DNA of 17,330 nt from JBAWWY01 sp037144355. GTDB taxonomy: Bacteria > Bacillota > Clostridia > Peptostreptococcales > Anaerovoracaceae. Where the stretch lies: contig JBAWWY010000033.1 in the NCBI GenBank assembly GCA_037144355.1, forward strand, positions 1 to 17,330. Direction: 5' to 3'. Shown piece after piece: positions 7,331-14,828 of the stretch; position 1 is the first letter of the stretch; each line of letters begins with the position of its first letter. A program made the translations under genes and the position numbers. The notes under the pieces were generated by a model. That model worked only from the letters and a program-made list of their open reading frames with translations. It did not search any database and was not told where the DNA came from.

Positions 7331-10300
7331 CTACTCTAATTCTTCACTATCAATGATTAATTCTTCTGATAGTTCAAGATCATTCACTTCATCTTCCAAT
7401 TCATCAATTATTTCTTCTTCTCTAAGATCTTCGTCAATTGTTTCCAACATGGCTAGTTCTTCTAGTTCTGAAATACTTGATATGTCTTTGATTCCTTCAA
7501 GGTCAACTATTTCTTTGATTTTAATTTCTTCATTCTTCTCAGTCAGTACCTTGACATCAAGACATAGGCTTTGCATTTCCTTGATTAACACCTTGAATGA
7601 TTCTGGAATACCAGGTTCAGGTATATTTTCTCCTTTAACAATAGCCTCATATGTTTTCACTCTTCCAACCACGTCATCGGATTTTACGGTAAGGATTTCC
7701 TGCAAAGTATAGGCTGCTCCATATGCTTCCAATGCCCAAACTTCCATTTCTCCGAATCTTTGTCCTCCGAATTGAGCTTTGCCTCCCAATGGCTGTTGAG
7801 TAACTAGGGAATAAGGCCCTGTGCTTCTTGCATGTATCTTGTCATCAACCAAATGATGCAGTTTTAGCATATACATATATCCCACAGTAACTGGGTTGTC
7901 GAAAAGTTCTCCAGTCCTGCCATCGTGAAGTTTTAATTTACCGCTCTTAGGATAGCCGCAATCATCAAGGAGTTGAATAATATCATCTTCTCTAGCGCCA
8001 TCAAATACTGGAGTGGCTATATACCAGCCCTTCTTTTTGGCAGCAAGTCCAAGATGTGCTTCAAGCACCTGTCCTATATTCATACGTGATGGGATACCAA
8101 GTGGATTCAAAAGAATCTGCAATGGTGTTCCGTCTTCCATAAACGGCATGTCTTCTTCGGGGAGTATTCTTGAAATAACCCCCTTATTTCCATGACGTCC
8201 TGCCATCTTATCTCCAACGCTGATTTTCCTCTTTGTTGCGATATAGCATCTAACCAATTTATTCACTCCCGGTGGAAGTTCATCTCCATTTTCTCTTGAG
8301 AATACTTTGACATCTACAACGATTCCAGCTTCTCCATGGGGAACTCTCAGGGATGTATCTCTGACTTCTCTAGCTTTTTCTCCAAATATTGCTCTTAACA
8401 ATCTTTCTTCAGCAGTAAGTTCAGTTTCTCCTTTTGGAGTAACTTTTCCAACCAGAATATCTGAAGCGTTGACTTCTGCTCCGATTCTAACTATTCCTTC
8501 TTCATCAAGATCTTTAAGCGCATCTTCTCCAACATTTGGGATATCTCTTGTTATTTCTTCAGGTCCCAATTTTGTATCTCTTGCCTCTGATTCATATTCT
8601 TCGATATGGATTGATGTCAGTGCATCTTCCATAATAAGTCTTTCATTTAGCAATATGGCATCTTCAAAGTTGTAGCCTTCCCAAGTCATGAATCCAACAA
8701 GAAGGTTTCTACCGATAGCTAATTCGCCTAAGTCTGTTGAAGGACCATCTGCAATTACTTCTCCTGATTCAACGTGTTCGTTCTTGCTCACGATAGGCTT
8801 TTGATTGATGCATGTTCCCTGATTGGATCTTTTAAATTTTAAAAGCTTGTACTCATCAAGACCACCATCAGAATCTCTTCTAACTTTGATTTTTTCTGCA
8901 TCAACATATTCAACAACACCTTGGCTCTTTGCTAATACAACTACTCCTGAGTCTCTTGCAGCTATATATTCCATACCGGTTCCAATAATTGGAGCATCCG
9001 AGATAAGAAGGGGCACTGCCTGCCTCTGCATGTTGGATCCCATTAGAGCTCTGTTGGCATCATCATTTTCCAAGAAGGGTATCATTGCCGTGGCAACAGA
9101 AACTACCTGTTTTGGTGAAACGTCCATATAATCGACTTCGTCTCTTAAAACTAAATCTATTTCTCCGCCTTTTCTTCTGGCAGTTACTCTAAGATTGACA
9201 AACTTGCTGTTTGCGTCAAGAGGTTCATTCGCCTGAGCGATGACCAGTTGTTCTTCTTCATCTGCAGTAAGGTACTGGATGATTTCAGTTACAATCCCTT
9301 TTTTCTTGTCTATCTTTCTATATGGAGTTTCTATGAACCCATATTCGTTGATTATTCCATATGTTGTAAGAGAACCAATAAGACCAATGTTTGGGCCTTC
9401 TGGTGTTTCTATCGGACACATTCTCCCATAATGGGAATGGTGTACATCTCTAACTTCGAATCCGGCTCTCTCTCTAGAAAGACCACCAGGTCCCAATGCT
9501 GAAAGCCTTCTCTTGTGAGTAAGCTCTGCAAGTGGATTGGTTTGATCCATAAACTGCGACAACTGACTGCTTCCAAAAAACTCTTTGATAGCCGCTGTTA
9601 CTGGCCTGATATTCATAAGAGCTTGTGGAGTTGTTACTTCGATATCTTGAATTGTCATTCTTTCTTTGACAACTCTTTCCATTCTTGCCAAACCGATTCT
9701 AAATTGGTTTTGCAGCAACTCTCCTACCGATCTAAGCCTTCTGTTTCCAAGGTGATCGATGTCATCTACTGACCCTATGCCATTGTTCAATGTCAGAATG
9801 TAACTGATTGAGGCAATGATATCATCAATAATTATATGTTTTGGGGAAAGTTTGGTCTTATTGAAGACTAAAGCTTCCTTAATATCTGCTTCTGTTTTGT
9901 TATTTGCTAGGATTTCTTCCAAAACTGGATAATGAACTTTTTTCGCGATTTTTAGATCGTCAATATTGAAATCAATAAAGTTTTCGATGTCTACAAATTT
10001 GTTCCCAATAACTTTGACAATTTTATCGTCTTCTTCCATATTCCTGCTATATACCAGCACATGTGAAACTCCCGCATTTTCTATTTGAAAAGCGAGATCT
10101 CTGGAAATTTTACCAGAATTCACGTCCTTGGCTATCATCACCTCACCTGTTGATGGGTTGATAATGTCCTCTGCCGGAACACAGTCAATGATTCTGTTTG
10201 CAAGCCCTAATTTCTTGTTATATTTATATCTACCTACTTTGGCTAAATCATATCTCTTTGCATCAAAGAATAAAGATTCTAAAAGCGATCTTGCGCTCTC

Positions 10301-11053
10301 AACTGTAGGAGGTTCTCCCGGTCTTAATTTTTTATATATTTCCTTTAATCCATCTTCATAATTATTTGTTGGATCTTTTTCCAATGTCTTTTTTAGTCTT
10401 TCGTCAATCTCTCCATTATGAGCAAAGATATTGAATATATCTTCATTCGTTCCAAAGCCTAATGCTCTTAGCAATGTGGTAACAGGCTGCTTTCTTGTCC
10501 TGTCCACTCTGACGGAAATTATTTCATTTGAATCTGTTTCATACTCAAGCCATGCACCCCTATTTGGGATGATTTGGGTCGAATATAGTTTTTTGTTTGA
10601 TTTGTCTACTGTCAAATTGTAATAAGGTCCTGGCGACCTTACTAGCTGGGTTACTACAACTCTTTCAGCTCCGTTATAAATAAAAGTACCCTTTTCGGTC
10701 ATCAATGGGAAATCGCCCATGAAAACTTCCTGTTCCTTAAGTTCTCCTGTTTCTCTATTTACAAGTCTAACCCGGACTTTAAGTGGGGCCGCATATGTTA
10801 CGTCCCTTTCTTTACATTCTTCTTCATCATATTTTGGATTGTCTTTAAGTGAATAGTCGATAAATTCAAGAACTAGGTTTCCAGAATAGTCCTTGATTGG
10901 AGAAATGTCTTCAAACACCTCTCTTAAGCCTTCTTTTATGAACCAATTATATGAATCTTTTTGGATTTGAATCAGGTTCGGCATAGTCGCTACTTCGTTA
11001 ATTTTTGAGTAGCTCATCCTTGTTCTTTTACCTATTTTTACAGGTTGTGGCAT
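7331..11053 (-). CDS. rpoB: DNA-directed RNA polymerase beta subunit
   Basis: A 1240-residue beta subunit. The rifampicin pocket is at about 492-522 (FFGSSQLSQFMDQ, then THKRRLSALGPGG), with Q500, D503, H513 and S518 matching E. coli Q513, D516, H526 and S531, so the common resistance positions are wild type. Other core blocks include GRMCPIETPEGPNIGLIGSL, GRHGNKG and the C-terminal GGKAQFGGQRFGEMEVWALEAYGA. I start at the ATG at 11053, because AAGGAG lies 8 nt upstream and the protein then begins MPQPVKIGKRTR. Two earlier in-frame ATGs overlap or precede that site. The last 65-70 residues form a strongly acidic tail. It has its own promoter at 11104-11132, after a terminator-like hairpin. 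Confidence 0.98.
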   Translation of the reverse strand: MPQPVKIGKRTRMSYSKINEVATMPNLIQIQKDSYNWFIKEGLREVFEDISPIKDYSGNLVLEFIDYSLKDNPKYDEEECKERDVTYAAPLKVRVRLVNRETGELKEQEVFMGDFPLMTEKGTFIYNGAERVVVTQLVRSPGPYYNLTVDKSNKKLYSTQIIPNRGAWLEYETDSNEIISVRVDRTRKQPVTTLLRALGFGTNEDIFNIFAHNGEIDERLKKTLEKDPTNNYEDGLKEIYKKLRPGEPPTVESARSLLESLFFDAKRYDLAKVGRYKYNKKLGLANRIIDCVPAEDIINPSTGEVMIAKDVNSGKISRDLAFQIENAGVSHVLVYSRNMEEDDKIVKVIGNKFVDIENFIDFNIDDLKIAKKVHYPVLEEILANNKTEADIKEALVFNKTKLSPKHIIIDDIIASISYILTLNNGIGSVDDIDHLGNRRLRSVGELLQNQFRIGLARMERVVKERMTIQDIEVTTPQALMNIRPVTAAIKEFFGSSQLSQFMDQTNPLAELTHKRRLSALGPGGLSRERAGFEVRDVHHSHYGRMCPIETPEGPNIGLIGSLTTYGIINEYGFIETPYRKIDKKKGIVTEIIQYLTADEEEQLVIAQANEPLDANSKFVNLRVTARRKGGEIDLVLRDEVDYMDVSPKQVVSVATAMIPFLENDDANRALMGSNMQRQAVPLLISDAPIIGTGMEYIAARDSGVVVLAKSQGVVEYVDAEKIKVRRDSDGGLDEYKLLKFKRSNQGTCINQKPIVSKNEHVESGEVIADGPSTDLGELAIGRNLLVGFMTWEGYNFEDAILLNERLIMEDALTSIHIEEYESEARDTKLGPEEITRDIPNVGEDALKDLDEEGIVRIGAEVNASDILVGKVTPKGETELTAEERLLRAIFGEKAREVRDTSLRVPHGEAGIVVDVKVFSRENGDELPPGVNKLVRCYIATKRKISVGDKMAGRHGNKGVISRILPEEDMPFMEDGTPLQILLNPLGIPSRMNIGQVLEAHLGLAAKKKGWYIATPVFDGAREDDIIQLLDDCGYPKSGKLKLHDGRTGELFDNPVTVGYMYMLKLHHLVDDKIHARSTGPYSLVTQQPLGGKAQFGGQRFGEMEVWALEAYGAAYTLQEILTVKSDDVVGRVKTYEAIVKGENIPEPGIPESFKVLIKEMQSLCLDVKVLTEKNEEIKIKEIVDLEGIKDISSISELEELAMLETIDEDLREEEIIDELEDEVNDLELSEELIIDSEELE

Positions 11054-11103
11054 AATCATCACTCCTTGCATCGAAAACAATATACTTTGCGTGGCAATGT
11101 AAT

Positions 11104-11132
11104 ATAATATCACAAGCCTGTCAATGAGTCAA
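11104..11132 (-). promoter_or_regulatory. Sigma-A type promoter of rpoBC
   Basis: Minus strand TTGACT, 17-nt spacer, TATTAT, with TG one base before the -10 (extended -10). It lies about 50 nt upstream of the rpoB start and just downstream of the rplL terminator hairpin. A second overlapping pair, TTGACA (within the spacer) with TACATT 17 nt on, is weaker at -10 but could also be used. Confidence 0.75.
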
Positions 11133-11151
11133 CGTAAATTATCATTTTACG
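11133..11151. promoter_or_regulatory. Perfect 6-bp inverted repeat abutting the rpoB -35 box
   Basis: CGTAAA and TTTACG are inverted arms with 7 nt between, immediately upstream of the rpoB -35 hexamer. In read-through RNA from rplL it would be a small hairpin following the terminator. In DNA it is placed like an operator or activator site. The function is unknown, and chance is possible in AT-rich DNA. Confidence 0.35.
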
Positions 11152-11158
11152 GTCAGAA

Positions 11159-11203
11159 TAAAAAAGATGGCTTCAAAATTGCTAGGCAAGTTTAAAGCCA
11201 TCT
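11159..11203 (-). terminator. Intrinsic terminator or attenuator between rplL and rpoB
   Basis: Minus-strand RNA has stem AGATGGCTT/AAGCCATCT (9 bp), with a second small stem TTGC-CTA-GCAA inside the loop, followed by a run of six U. It begins about 20 nt after the rplL stop. It would end or reduce the rpmG-to-rplL transcript before rpoB, which then has its own promoter. Partial read-through is likely by analogy with other bacteria, where the stalk proteins are needed in excess of polymerase. Confidence 0.85.
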
Positions 11204-11222
11204 CTAATCAGCTATTTATAGA

Positions 11223-11585
11223 TTATTTAAGTTCTACAGTAGCTCCAACTTCAGTCAATTTATTTTTCACTTCTTCTGCTTCTGCTTTAGATACAGCTTC
11301 TTTAACAGCGCCTGGAGCTCCGTCAACTAGATCTTTAGCTTCTTTAAGTCCAAGGCCAGTGATTTCTCTAACAACCTTGATTACTTTGATTTTTTCTGCG
11401 CCAGCGCTCATAAGGATTACGTTGAATTCTGTTTGTTCTTCAACTTCAGCTACTACTGCCGCACCTGCTGCTGCTACTGGAGCTGCTGCGGATACGCCGA
11501 ATTCTTCTTCACATGCTTTTACTAGTTCATTTACTTCTAATACTGTCATAGCTTTTATAGCTTCAATAATTTGTTCTTTAGTCAT
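11223..11585 (-). CDS. rplL: 50S ribosomal protein L7/L12
   Basis: A 120-residue stalk protein, present in multiple copies per ribosome and recruiting translational GTPases. It has the three expected parts: an N-terminal dimerisation segment (MTKEQIIEAIKAMTVLEV), an alanine-rich hinge (AAAPVAAAGAA), and a C-terminal domain with EKIKVIKVVREITGLGLKEAK and the VDGAPGAVKE turn. The open frame starts 5 codons earlier at 11600, but the GGAGG inside that extension is the ribosome binding site for the ATG at 11585 (8 nt spacing), so the shorter form is preferred. It follows rplJ by 67 nt. Confidence 0.97.
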   Translation of the reverse strand: MTKEQIIEAIKAMTVLEVNELVKACEEEFGVSAAAPVAAAGAAVVAEVEEQTEFNVILMSAGAEKIKVIKVVREITGLGLKEAKDLVDGAPGAVKEAVSKAEAEEVKNKLTEVGATVELK

Positions 11586-11652
11586 TTTTTTATCCTCCAT
11601 TTATTTTACTATTTATTTTGTGAATATTTATCTTACTAATTAGAATAGGTTC

Positions 11653-12150
11653 TTATTGTACTGCCTTTTGATCTGCAATAGCCTGCAATGTACGAGCAAA
11701 CTTTGATACAGGAGAAATGATACTTCCAAGAAACTTCGCAATAAGTTCGTCTCTTGATGGAAGTTGAGCAACTGCTTTGATTCCTTCAGAATCAAATAAA
11801 GTGCCTTCAATTACTCCGGCTTTGAATTCCATTTTTTTGAATTCTTTCATGATTCCACTTAGAATCTTGGCTGGGGCAACCGCGTCTACATAGCTAATGG
11901 CTAATGCTGAAGGGCCGCTCAATGCGCTTTCAAGTTCTGAGTAGTTTGTTCCTATAATAGCTCTGCTTACCATCTTGTTTTTATAAACAGTATAGTCTAC
12001 ATTGGCTTCTCTTAATTTTTTTCTCATGGCATCTGCTTGTTCAACAGATATTCCCATGTAATCAATTACAAGGGCTGATTTTGCTTTTTCAAGCTTTCCC
12101 TTGATCTCATCAATTATTTCCTGCTTTTTTTGTAAGTGTTCAACTGACAT
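11653..12150 (-). CDS. rplJ: 50S ribosomal protein L10
   Basis: A 165-residue L10, which anchors L7/L12 dimers to 23S rRNA at the base of the stalk. The N-terminal RNA-binding domain shows ALVIDYMGISVEQADAMRKKLR and YTVYKNKMVSRA. The GPSALAISY block is at about residue 80, and the C-terminal helix (SPVSKFARTLQAIA) carries the L7/L12 dimers. The ATG has an AAGGAGGTG site upstream. It is preceded by an L10 leader with an attenuator at 12198-12300, the usual autoregulatory site for this gene pair. No anomalies were seen. Confidence 0.98.
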   Translation of the reverse strand: MSVEHLQKKQEIIDEIKGKLEKAKSALVIDYMGISVEQADAMRKKLREANVDYTVYKNKMVSRAIIGTNYSELESALSGPSALAISYVDAVAPAKILSGIMKEFKKMEFKAGVIEGTLFDSEGIKAVAQLPSRDELIAKFLGSIISPVSKFARTLQAIADQKAVQ

Positions 12151-12197
12151 TTTCCTTACACCTCCTTGTTTTAATCTTGCTTGGTGAATTTAGGCTC

Positions 12198-12232
12198 TAA
12201 AAAAGCCTTTTCCCCGAAGACAGAAAAGGCTT
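12198..12232 (-). terminator. Attenuator of the L10 leader
   Basis: Minus-strand RNA has stem AGCCTTTTC/GAAAAGGCT (9 bp), an 11-base loop or short loop extension, and a run of six U, about 50 nt upstream of rplJ. In the L10 leader class this hairpin is part of the switch that lowers rplJL transcription when L10 is in excess. Confidence 0.88.
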
Positions 12233-12300
12233 AATAAAATTTCTTTTATCTAGTACCTAGGCAGGGAATTAAGCTTGCGCACCTGCTGTCTGCGGTTAAT
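12198..12300 (-). promoter_or_regulatory. L10 leader (autoregulatory RNA upstream of rplJL)
   Basis: The 171-nt rplA-rplJ spacer has the hallmarks of the ribosomal protein L10 leader (Rfam family RF00557). Reading the minus strand, CCGCAGACAGCAGGTGCG (12278-12295) is followed by TTCCCTGCCTAGGTACTAG (about 12252-12270). GCAGG pairs with CCTGC, and the outer ACC pairs with GGT, forming the kinked domain that L10 or L10(L12)4 binds in known examples. The intrinsic terminator follows at once. This controls rplJL expression through feedback by its product. Identification is by recalled consensus, not a covariance search. Confidence 0.88.
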
Positions 12301-12321
12301 ATTCAATTTTGTCTAAATATC

Positions 12322-13020
12322 TTATCCAGTTATTTTAATTGGATTGATCTTTACTCCAGGTCCCATTGAGCTTGCAATAGTAACACTTTTCAAGTATTGT
12401 CCTTTTGCAGCGGATGGTTTGGCTTTTACTACGGCTTCAAGCAAGGCTTTGAAATTATCAACAAGCTTTTCTTGTCCGAAAGATGCTTTTCCAATTGCAG
12501 TATGGATGATATTTGTTTTGTCCAGTCTGTATTCAACTTTACCTGCCTTGATTTCTTCAAGAGCTTTAGTAACGTCCATTGTAACAGTTCCGGATTTTGG
12601 ATTTGGCATTAAACCTTTTGGTCCAAGTACTTTACCAAGTTTACCAACAACGCCCATCATGTCAGGAGTTGCAACTACCACATCAAATTCAAACCAACTT
12701 TCTGTTTGAATCTTTGCAGCTAGTTCGTCTGCTCCAACATAATCAGCTCCTGCCGCTTCTGCTTCTTTTGCTTTTTCGCCTTTAGCAAATACAAGTACTC
12801 TTTTAGTTTTACCAGTTCCGTGTGGAAGTACGATTGCTCCTCTTACTTGCTGGTCTGCATGTCTTGAGTCAACCCCAAGTTTGATATGCACTTCAATAGA
12901 CTCGTCGAATTTTGCCTTAGCTGTTTTTACAACTGTATCAAATGCTTCGTTTACATCATAAAGCACATGCTTGTCATAAACTTTTAGTGAATCCTGATAA
13001 TTTTTTCCTCTTTTTGGCAT
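12322..13020 (-). CDS. rplA: 50S ribosomal protein L1
   Basis: A 232-residue L1, the protein of the mobile stalk that guides deacylated tRNA out of the E site, and a translational repressor in many bacteria. The signature stretch GKLGKVLGPKGLMPNPKSGT is in the middle of domain II, and GPGVKINP is near the C-terminus. Start: ATG at 13020 with AGGAGG 8 nt upstream. It follows rplK by 45 nt. The spacer contains a hairpin resembling the L1-binding site (13036-13062), so L1 probably controls its own translation. The L10 leader follows its stop codon. Confidence 0.98.
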   Translation of the reverse strand: MPKRGKNYQDSLKVYDKHVLYDVNEAFDTVVKTAKAKFDESIEVHIKLGVDSRHADQQVRGAIVLPHGTGKTKRVLVFAKGEKAKEAEAAGADYVGADELAAKIQTESWFEFDVVVATPDMMGVVGKLGKVLGPKGLMPNPKSGTVTMDVTKALEEIKAGKVEYRLDKTNIIHTAIGKASFGQEKLVDNFKALLEAVVKAKPSAAKGQYLKSVTIASSMGPGVKINPIKITG

Positions 13021-13035
13021 TTTCTTTTCCTCCTG

Positions 13036-13062
13036 GTGGTGCTAGCGGCTATTGCCTCCCAC
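13036..13062 (-). promoter_or_regulatory. Putative L1-binding mRNA hairpin between rplK and rplA
   Basis: The minus-strand RNA GTGGGAGGCAATAGCC then GCTAGCACCAC folds with outer stem GTGG/CCAC and inner stem GGC-AATA-GCC. These are joined by an asymmetric internal loop, GA on one side and GCTAGCA on the other. Two short helices with a GA-bearing asymmetric loop is the general form of the L1 site on 23S rRNA and on L1-regulated mRNAs. It ends a few bases before the rplA ribosome binding site, so L1 binding could block initiation. Assignment is by structure and place only. Confidence 0.6.
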
Positions 13063-13065
13063 AAA

Positions 13066-13491
13066 TTATTCCTTGACTATGATTCCCATGCTTTTTGCTG
13101 TTCCCTTGATCATATCTGCAGCATTATCAATGTTTGCAGCATTCAAATCAGGCATCTTTGTCTTGGCAATCTCTCTAATTTGATCCATTGTAACTGTTGC
13201 AACTTTTTTCTTGTTTGGTTCGCCTGAACCACTCTTGATACTAGCTGCTTTTTTTAGTAGAACTGCTGCTGGTGGAGTTTTCGTAATGAATGAAAACGAT
13301 CTATCCGCATAAACAGTAATAACTACTGGTATTATCATTCCTGGTTGGTCTGCTGTCTTTGCATTAAATTGCTTGCAGAAGTCCATTATGTTAACGCCCT
13401 TTTGTCCCAATGCTGGTCCTACTGGTGGTGCCGGGGTTGCGTTTCCTGCTGCTATCTGCAATTTAATATATGCTGTAACCTTCTTTGCCAT
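13066..13491 (-). CDS. rplK: 50S ribosomal protein L11
   Basis: A 141-residue L11, which forms the GTPase-associated centre with 23S rRNA helices 43-44 and affects factor binding. The N-terminal proline-rich PAPPVGPALGQKGVNIM (around residues 18-35) is where thiostrepton contacts L11. The C-terminal rRNA-binding domain has the expected KTPPAA and VTMDQIREIA segments. The start has an almost ideal AAGGAGGTGA site. It sits 26 nt downstream of nusG and 45 nt upstream of rplA, the standard order. No unusual residues were seen. Confidence 0.98.
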   Translation of the reverse strand: MAKKVTAYIKLQIAAGNATPAPPVGPALGQKGVNIMDFCKQFNAKTADQPGMIIPVVITVYADRSFSFITKTPPAAVLLKKAASIKSGSGEPNKKKVATVTMDQIREIAKTKMPDLNAANIDNAADMIKGTAKSMGIIVKE

Positions 13492-13517
13492 AATTTGTCA
13501 CCTCCTTCTATTATCTT

Positions 13518-14297
13518 TTATAATTTGTCAACCTGTCCGAATTCTAATTCTACAGGAGTTTCCCTACCAAACATGGATATCTTGACTTTAAGTATCTGTT
13601 TGTCCATATGAATTTCTTCCACAGTACCCATAAAGCTTTCGAACGGCCCATTGATAACTTTAACACTGTCTCCGATTTCCAGATCAAGCTTGATATAAAC
13701 TTTTTCTATTCCCATTCTTCTTACTTCTTCATTGGTAAGAGGTACGGGTTCGGATCCATGCCCAACGAAGCCTGTTACTCCTTGAGTGTTTCTAACAAGA
13801 TACCAGGACTCATTGGTTATAATCATCTTCACAATTACATATCCTGGGAACATTTTTCTGGTTTTGATCTTTCTTTGGCCATCCTTCATTTCAACTCTGT
13901 CTTCAGTTGGCACAACAATACTGAGAATAAGATCTTGCATCCCTCTATTCTCAACTATTTTTTCTATATTGATCTTAACCTTGTTTTCATGTCCAGAGTA
14001 AGTGTGGACAACATACCATTTTGCAGCCTTTGATGGGTCTGCTTCCTTTAATGTTTCTTCTACTTCTGATTTTTCTTGAATTTCTGTCGCTTCAGGTACA
14101 TCTGAAGCTTCAGCCTCAATAGGTTCAGAGTCCTTTGATTCAGATTCTGTCAAAGCATCTTCTTTTGTTTCTACTTCTTCTTTTGAAGTATCTGCTTCAT
14201 CATATTCTTCCTCGAACTCATCAAATACTGTCTCTTCCTCAAGATCAAAATCATCCTCAAGGTTCTCTAGTTCTTCGTTTTTATTTTTTTTAGCCAT
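13518..14297 (-). CDS. nusG: Transcription termination/antitermination factor NusG with acidic N-terminal extension
   Basis: A 259-residue NusG, well above the usual 170-185. Residues 1-90 are low-complexity and highly acidic (38 Asp/Glu), with no homologous domain that I recognise. The NGN domain starts at about residue 92 with KWYVVHTYSGHE and includes RKMFPGYVIVKM, which binds the polymerase clamp. The C-terminal KOW domain holds IGDSVKVINGPFESFMGTV. NusG modulates elongation and pausing and contacts partners through KOW. The ATG at 14297 is oddly 25 nt from the strong GGAGGGGGAGG site. An in-frame CTG at 14315 lies 7 nt from it and may be the true start. It lies between secE and rplK as usual. 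Confidence 0.95.
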   Translation of the reverse strand: MAKKNKNEELENLEDDFDLEEETVFDEFEEEYDEADTSKEEVETKEDALTESESKDSEPIEAEASDVPEATEIQEKSEVEETLKEADPSKAAKWYVVHTYSGHENKVKINIEKIVENRGMQDLILSIVVPTEDRVEMKDGQRKIKTRKMFPGYVIVKMIITNESWYLVRNTQGVTGFVGHGSEPVPLTNEEVRRMGIEKVYIKLDLEIGDSVKVINGPFESFMGTVEEIHMDKQILKVKISMFGRETPVELEFGQVDKL

Positions 14298-14341
14298 TAT
14301 TTCGAGCAGAAGCAGCTTTGTGCCTCCCCCTCCTTCGCAAT

Positions 14342-14602
14342 TTACAAACTAATATTCAATATGTATTTGAGCGCTCCTAGGAAAAGTGAGTCAACAACCC
14401 AGATTCCAAGACCAAAAGCAAAACAAGTAAATACAACAACAACCGTATAGGAACCAAGTTCCTTTCTGGTTGGCCAAACTACTTTCTTCGTTTCAGTTCT
14501 AATCCCTCGGAAATACCCTTTAATATCCATCTTTTGTCTGTTTGGGTTTGGAGTAGTGGTTTTGTTGCCAATTGGCTTTTTTTCAGCTTGTTTCTTTTCC
14601 AT
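14342..14602 (-). CDS. secE: Preprotein translocase subunit SecE
   Basis: An 86-residue SecE of the short Gram-positive type. It has a basic, soluble N-terminal segment, an amphipathic helix with YFRGIRTETKKVVWPTRKEL, and one membrane segment (about SYTVVVVFTCFAFGLGIWVV). It is an essential subunit of SecYEG and clamps SecY in the membrane. I start at the ATG at 14602 because GGGAG lies 8 nt upstream. The GTG at 14611 would overlap that site. The gene follows rpmG by 14 nt and precedes nusG, the conserved order. Confidence 0.94.
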   Translation of the reverse strand: MEKKQAEKKPIGNKTTTPNPNRQKMDIKGYFRGIRTETKKVVWPTRKELGSYTVVVVFTCFAFGLGIWVVDSLFLGALKYILNISL

Positions 14603-14616
14603 TAAGTTCACTCCCT

Positions 14617-14766
14617 TTATTTAGTTTCCTTGTGAAGTGTGTGTTTCTTGCAAAACTTGCAGTATTTATTAAACTCAATACGATCCGGATCGTTTCTTTT
14701 ATTCTTTTCCGTATTGTAGTTCCTTTGCTTGCATTCTGTACATGCTAATGTCACCTTGACTCTCAT
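14617..14766 (-). CDS. rpmG: 50S ribosomal protein L33 (zinc-binding type)
   Basis: A 49-residue gene beginning MRVKVTLACTECKQRNY and ending HTLHKETK. Four cysteines form two CxxC pairs (C9/C12 and C36/C39), making this the zinc-ribbon form of L33 and not the cysteine-free paralogue that some bacteria express under zinc starvation. L33 is a small protein of the 50S subunit near the E site. The ATG has a GGGAGGTG site 6 nt upstream. It is the first gene of the rpmG-secE-nusG-rplKA unit and sits 14 nt upstream of secE, as in many Firmicutes. Confidence 0.96.
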   Translation of the reverse strand: MRVKVTLACTECKQRNYNTEKNKRNDPDRIEFNKYCKFCKKHTLHKETK

Positions 14767-14828
14767 TCTTACACCTCCCAGGTTGCTTTTTCAGTGTTTT
14801 ATTATCTTTAAATGATATACCTAACACG

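Noticed and set aside
9499..9580. Possible rifampicin-resistance changes in RpoB
   Set aside because: Q500, D503, H513 and S518 are the wild-type residues. The G in IGLIGSL, where E. coli has N, is also found in other bacteria such as Mycobacterium tuberculosis.
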